Of a DNA stretch of 7,038 nucleotides, positions 5,076 to 7,038 are shown piece by piece. The position numbers and the translations under genes are program-made. The notes under the pieces were generated by a model. It searched no databases, had not been told where the DNA came from, and worked only from the letters and a program-made list of their open reading frames with translations. Location of the stretch: assembly GCA_021641325.1 (NCBI GenBank), contig JAJXPD010000116.1:1-7038 (forward strand), given 5' to 3'. How positions within the stretch are numbered: position 1 is the first letter of the stretch; each line of letters starts with the position of its first letter. This DNA comes from Opitutales bacterium. GTDB taxonomy: Bacteria; Verrucomicrobiota; Verrucomicrobiia; Opitutales; Intestinicryptomonadaceae.

Positions 5076-6480
5076 CGGGAGAGTCCACCGTTATGACCTG
5101 CGAACCCTGCGGCTTGTAGAGCATCCACAACGGAATGGGCTCGCCGTCGGGAATTCCCGCAAGTCGCATTATGTGGCGCGCATTGGCCGCGCGCGTCTGC
5201 ATTTCGTCCTCGAAATCAAGTCCCAGCTCCGAATACGCGTTTTCGAGAGTTTTCAAGCCGGCCTCCACGTTCAGCCTCTGCTGCTGTTCCTCGCGGCCCG
5301 CGTCCACCGTGGCGCGTTTGGGGTGCGTCCACGCGACTTTGTGCCAGCCGACTTGGTTTTCTAGTTCGCCGCAGTTTATAGCGTGCCCGATTACGAACAT
5401 CCAGAGCGGATGGTTCAGTCGTTCGTCGAGGGTTCTGCCCCTGTCGTCTATGTATCGCTGCGCCTTGGAAAGAACGAGGCGGACGCCCGCGCCGCCAACA
5501 GAGGACGGATCCACCGCGAATTCGTACGGAAGGACTCCGAGCGAGCCGCTGCGTTGCAGTTCCGCAAGGAAACCCGAAAACGTCGGCGACGGAATGTTGC
5601 TTTCGAAAGCCTCGATTTTTTCTCCGGGGTTCAGCCTGAAACTCTTTCCTCCGAATTTTCTTTCGATGTCGCGGGGATTGGTTTGGGGAATGTCCGCGCC
5701 GCCCGTGTTTACACTGAAATCCGAATCGTCGTCGATGTTCGTGTTTTCGCTCGTGATTATTCTCGCGATGTCGGATATGAGTTTTACCTTGTGCTTTTCG
5801 AGCGAGAGGATTTCGTTCCTGTCGAGGATGTCGAGTATCGAATGCTGTATGCCCGGGAACGCCCTGACATACGAAACGCGCTCGGGCTCGAATATGTGCA
5901 GAACCGACGAAGCTGGAATTCTGCGGGTTGCGTCCCCGCACTTGAAATTGTAGAAGAGCGGTTCCCCGAACTTTCCGAAGGTTATTCCGTTTTGCGTGTT
6001 TTCGTCAGACGATTCCCCGACGAGTCTGTGGGTTTCGAGGATCTGGATTTTCGGGAGTTTTTTGTTGTCGTACGTTTTGACTACGAAAACCTCCCCGTCC
6101 ACGTCGATTGCGCGGGAGACCAGTCCCTGAACCTCTCTGAACGAAAACCTGTTCGTTATGTCGCATCTGCGCGACCAGTTTCTGAAATACTCCTCCGCCT
6201 TTCTGTTCCAGTCGGAATTCGGGCTCTTTGCATTGGGGCGTATGCCGTCGCCGATGCCGTAGACTTTCATGTCGCGCAGGGTTCCGCGTATGTGTCCGGA
6301 ATTTTTCTCCAAATACCTCGCGCGGCGGACGAGCTCGTTTCTGGTATACGACGGAAGTTCGTTTTTGGCGTCGGTGGGATACGCCCCCGGAGGAGTCCCG
6401 CGTCTCGGCGATACTTTCGCCGAATCGAATGCATCGCCTATCGAGTAGAATATCCCGCTTAGAAATCTGCGGAAGTTCAT
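5065..6480 (-). CDS. Portal protein, lambda family
   Basis: A 471-residue portal of the lambda gpB type. It forms the dodecameric ring at one head vertex through which DNA is packaged and to which the tail joins. Family features run in order. The N-terminal segment has RARYLEKNSGHIRGTLRDM (about 53-71). Next come GIGDGIRPNAK, the helix FSFREVQGLVSRAIDVDGEVFV and FGEPLFYNF. The segment VLHIFEPERVSYVRAFPGIQ precedes helical ILDILDRNEILSLEKHKVKL, the expected clip/stem transition. The C-terminal crown has GWHKVAWTHPKRATVDAGRE and a helical tail rich in Glu. The start ATG at 6480 overlaps the gpW-like stop (ATGA). GGGGGA upstream may be its Shine-Dalgarno sequence. The gene ends in SPANS and TGA inside a perfect palindrome. 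Confidence 0.92.
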   Translation of the reverse strand: MNFRRFLSGIFYSIGDAFDSAKVSPRRGTPPGAYPTDAKNELPSYTRNELVRRARYLEKNSGHIRGTLRDMKVYGIGDGIRPNAKSPNSDWNRKAEEYFRNWSRRCDITNRFSFREVQGLVSRAIDVDGEVFVVKTYDNKKLPKIQILETHRLVGESSDENTQNGITFGKFGEPLFYNFKCGDATRRIPASSVLHIFEPERVSYVRAFPGIQHSILDILDRNEILSLEKHKVKLISDIARIITSENTNIDDDSDFSVNTGGADIPQTNPRDIERKFGGKSFRLNPGEKIEAFESNIPSPTFSGFLAELQRSGSLGVLPYEFAVDPSSVGGAGVRLVLSKAQRYIDDRGRTLDERLNHPLWMFVIGHAINCGELENQVGWHKVAWTHPKRATVDAGREEQQQRLNVEAGLKTLENAYSELGLDFEDEMQTRAANARHIMRLAGIPDGEPIPLWMLYKPQGSQVITVDSPANS

Positions 6481-6728
6481 AGCGGAAATCCCCCGCTCAA
6501 ATCCGAACTGTGTATGCGGTTCGTTCCGCCGTATTTCCGCGGATTCATTTTCCGAAGCGCAAGCTGGCAGCTCGATATTATCGAGTTTATCTCGTCGAGC
6601 CTGCGTTTCGTCGCAGAACTTCCCGAATCCGAAAACGACTGCAATGTCTTTTTCAGCTCGACTTTCTGGACGGAGAGGATTTCCAACACTTCCTCCTCCG
6701 TAAATCCTATGGAGTAGTCTGTCGCCAT
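6477..6728 (-). CDS. gpW-like head-tail joining protein
   Basis: An 83-residue protein with an N-terminal helix (FTEEEVLEILSVQKVELKKTLQSF, 9-32), a short SDSGSSATKRRLDEIN turn and helix, a helix IISSCQLALRKMNP (49-62), and a Gly-rich tail starting at RKYGG. Length, helix pattern and position just before the portal match gpW (lambda, 68 aa), which sits under the portal and prepares the head for tail joining. Similarity to gpW is by layout and order rather than clear residue identity. The ATG at 6728 has TTTGACAA 13 nt upstream and no Shine-Dalgarno sequence. The gene overlaps the portal start by ATGA and follows the HNH gene by 26 nt. Confidence 0.72.
   Translation of the reverse strand: MATDYSIGFTEEEVLEILSVQKVELKKTLQSFSDSGSSATKRRLDEINSIISSCQLALRKMNPRKYGGTNRIHSSDLSGGFPL
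6481..6497 (-). promoter_or_regulatory. Hairpin enclosing the portal ribosome binding site
   Basis: Minus-strand RNA reads AGCGG, a 7-nt loop GGGATTT, then CCGCT immediately before the portal ATG. The purine run that could act as the Shine-Dalgarno sequence is split between stem and loop. Translation of the upstream gpW-like gene, which ends in the portal start, would open this hairpin. The stem is only 5 bp, so it may be incidental. Confidence 0.3.
6494..6501 (-). promoter_or_regulatory. Variant start-proximal motif TTTGAGCG, portal gene
   Basis: The minus strand reads TTTGAGCG, ending 13 nt before the portal ATG. It shares the first five bases and the exact spacing of the TTTGACAA copies at the gpW-like, scaffold and gpFII-like genes. 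Confidence 0.3.
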
Positions 6729-6741
6729 AGGATTTCGTAAT

Positions 6742-6749
6742 TTGTCAAA
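6742..6749 (-). promoter_or_regulatory. TTTGACAA start-proximal motif, gpW-like gene
   Basis: The minus strand reads TTTGACAA, ending 13 nt before the ATG at 6728, in the short gap after the HNH gene stop. No good Shine-Dalgarno sequence accompanies it. Confidence 0.45.
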
Positions 6750-6754
6750 AATTC

Positions 6755-7038
6755 CTATTCGGAGGTATCGTAGGCTTTCTTTATCTCGGCTATAAGTTTG
6801 TCTTTTTTATGGAGGTCTTGGGATTGCAATAATAGGTGTGCAATTCTATGGCAGTTCGGACACAATGTCACTATATCCTTGGGGGAAGAATAGCGGGGTT
6901 CATCCGTTTCAGACAGGGGATTCAAATGATGCGCTTCGACTATTTTACCGTTGAAATGAAATCCGCATACGACACATGTGAAATTGTCGCGCGCTTTGGC
7001 GTCTATCATATGTTTTATGCTTCGAGTTCTATTTATTC
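6755..7038 (-). CDS. HNH endonuclease-domain protein, 5' end off the window
   Basis: The frame remains open to the right edge, upstream of the ATG at 7009. Those upstream residues (INRTRSIKH before the Met) look like part of the protein, so I treat it as a C-terminal part of a longer gene. Numbering from that Met, the domain has two zinc knuckle pairs (Cys12/Cys15 and Cys50/Cys53) and the HNH core EAHHLNPLSE (25-34) and LCPNCHRIAH (49-58). A Lys-rich helical tail follows. HNH proteins cut or nick DNA. Beside phage packaging genes they often assist terminase, but this style of domain also ends restriction (McrA-like) and homing proteins. The codons are AT-richer than in the adjacent structural genes. 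The nuclease call is firm; the role is open. Confidence 0.82.
   Translation of the reverse strand, partial: INRTRSIKHMIDAKARDNFTCVVCGFHFNGKIVEAHHLNPLSETDEPRYSSPKDIVTLCPNCHRIAHLLLQSQDLHKKDKLIAEIKKAYDTSE

Noticed and set aside
5383..6462. Long plus-strand open frame (359 codons) opposite the portal gene
   Set aside because: It is fully antisense to a well-supported portal gene, has Arg/Val-rich composition with no domain, and is explained by the codon bias of the opposite strand.
6738..6748. TTGACA hexamers as -35 boxes of internal sigma-70 promoters
   Set aside because: For each copy a 17-bp spacer would put the -10 within the first codons of the gene, and no TATAAT-like sequence is there.

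Overview
The window looks like part of a tailed-phage (siphovirus-like) prophage. The phage genes lie on the minus strand and follow a lambda-like morphogenesis order. Read right to left they are: an HNH protein (cut by the right edge), a gpW-like head-tail joining protein, a lambda-family portal, an S49 (gpC-type) head maturation protease, a coiled-coil scaffold-like protein, the major capsid protein, a small charged protein in the gpFI position, a gpFII-like head-tail adaptor, and a tail or neck protein cut by the left edge. The family assignments rest on recognised motifs and gene order. The host cannot be fixed from this window. The style of the gpW-like, portal and scaffold proteins reminds me of prophages in Verrucomicrobiota (Akkermansia or Opitutales relatives), but this is a recollection and not a search result.

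Between the gpFI-position gene (ends at 2497) and the gpFII-like gene (starts at 712) sits an accessory module on the opposite strand. It holds an AbiEi antitoxin/repressor (788-1510) and an AbiEii nucleotidyltransferase toxin (1507-2421), which overlap by ATGA. AbiE is a known toxin-antitoxin and phage-exclusion system. Its place here, antisense inside the head-tail junction of a structural operon, makes it a prophage cargo ('moron'). Sampled stretches of the module are visibly more AT-rich than the structural genes. A strong intrinsic terminator for the minus strand (2433-2474) separates the incoming phage transcript from the module, and a short imperfect direct repeat flanks the insert.

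Two structures are not explained by the gene list. First, the octamer TTTGACAA occurs exactly four times on the minus strand by my reading, each time 13 or 14 nt before a phage start codon (gpW-like, protease, scaffold, gpFII-like). The portal carries a close variant at 13 nt. Most of these genes lack a good Shine-Dalgarno sequence, whereas the capsid gene has a perfect one and no octamer. Second, a perfect 28-bp palindrome spans the portal stop codon. The portal and protease share one reading frame, interrupted only by that single TGA.

The genes are packed tightly, with ATGA, TAATG or gaps of a few to about 40 nt. The only gene-free stretches are about 75 bp on each side of the AbiE module. 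I saw no tRNA, rRNA, CRISPR array, IS element or attachment site.
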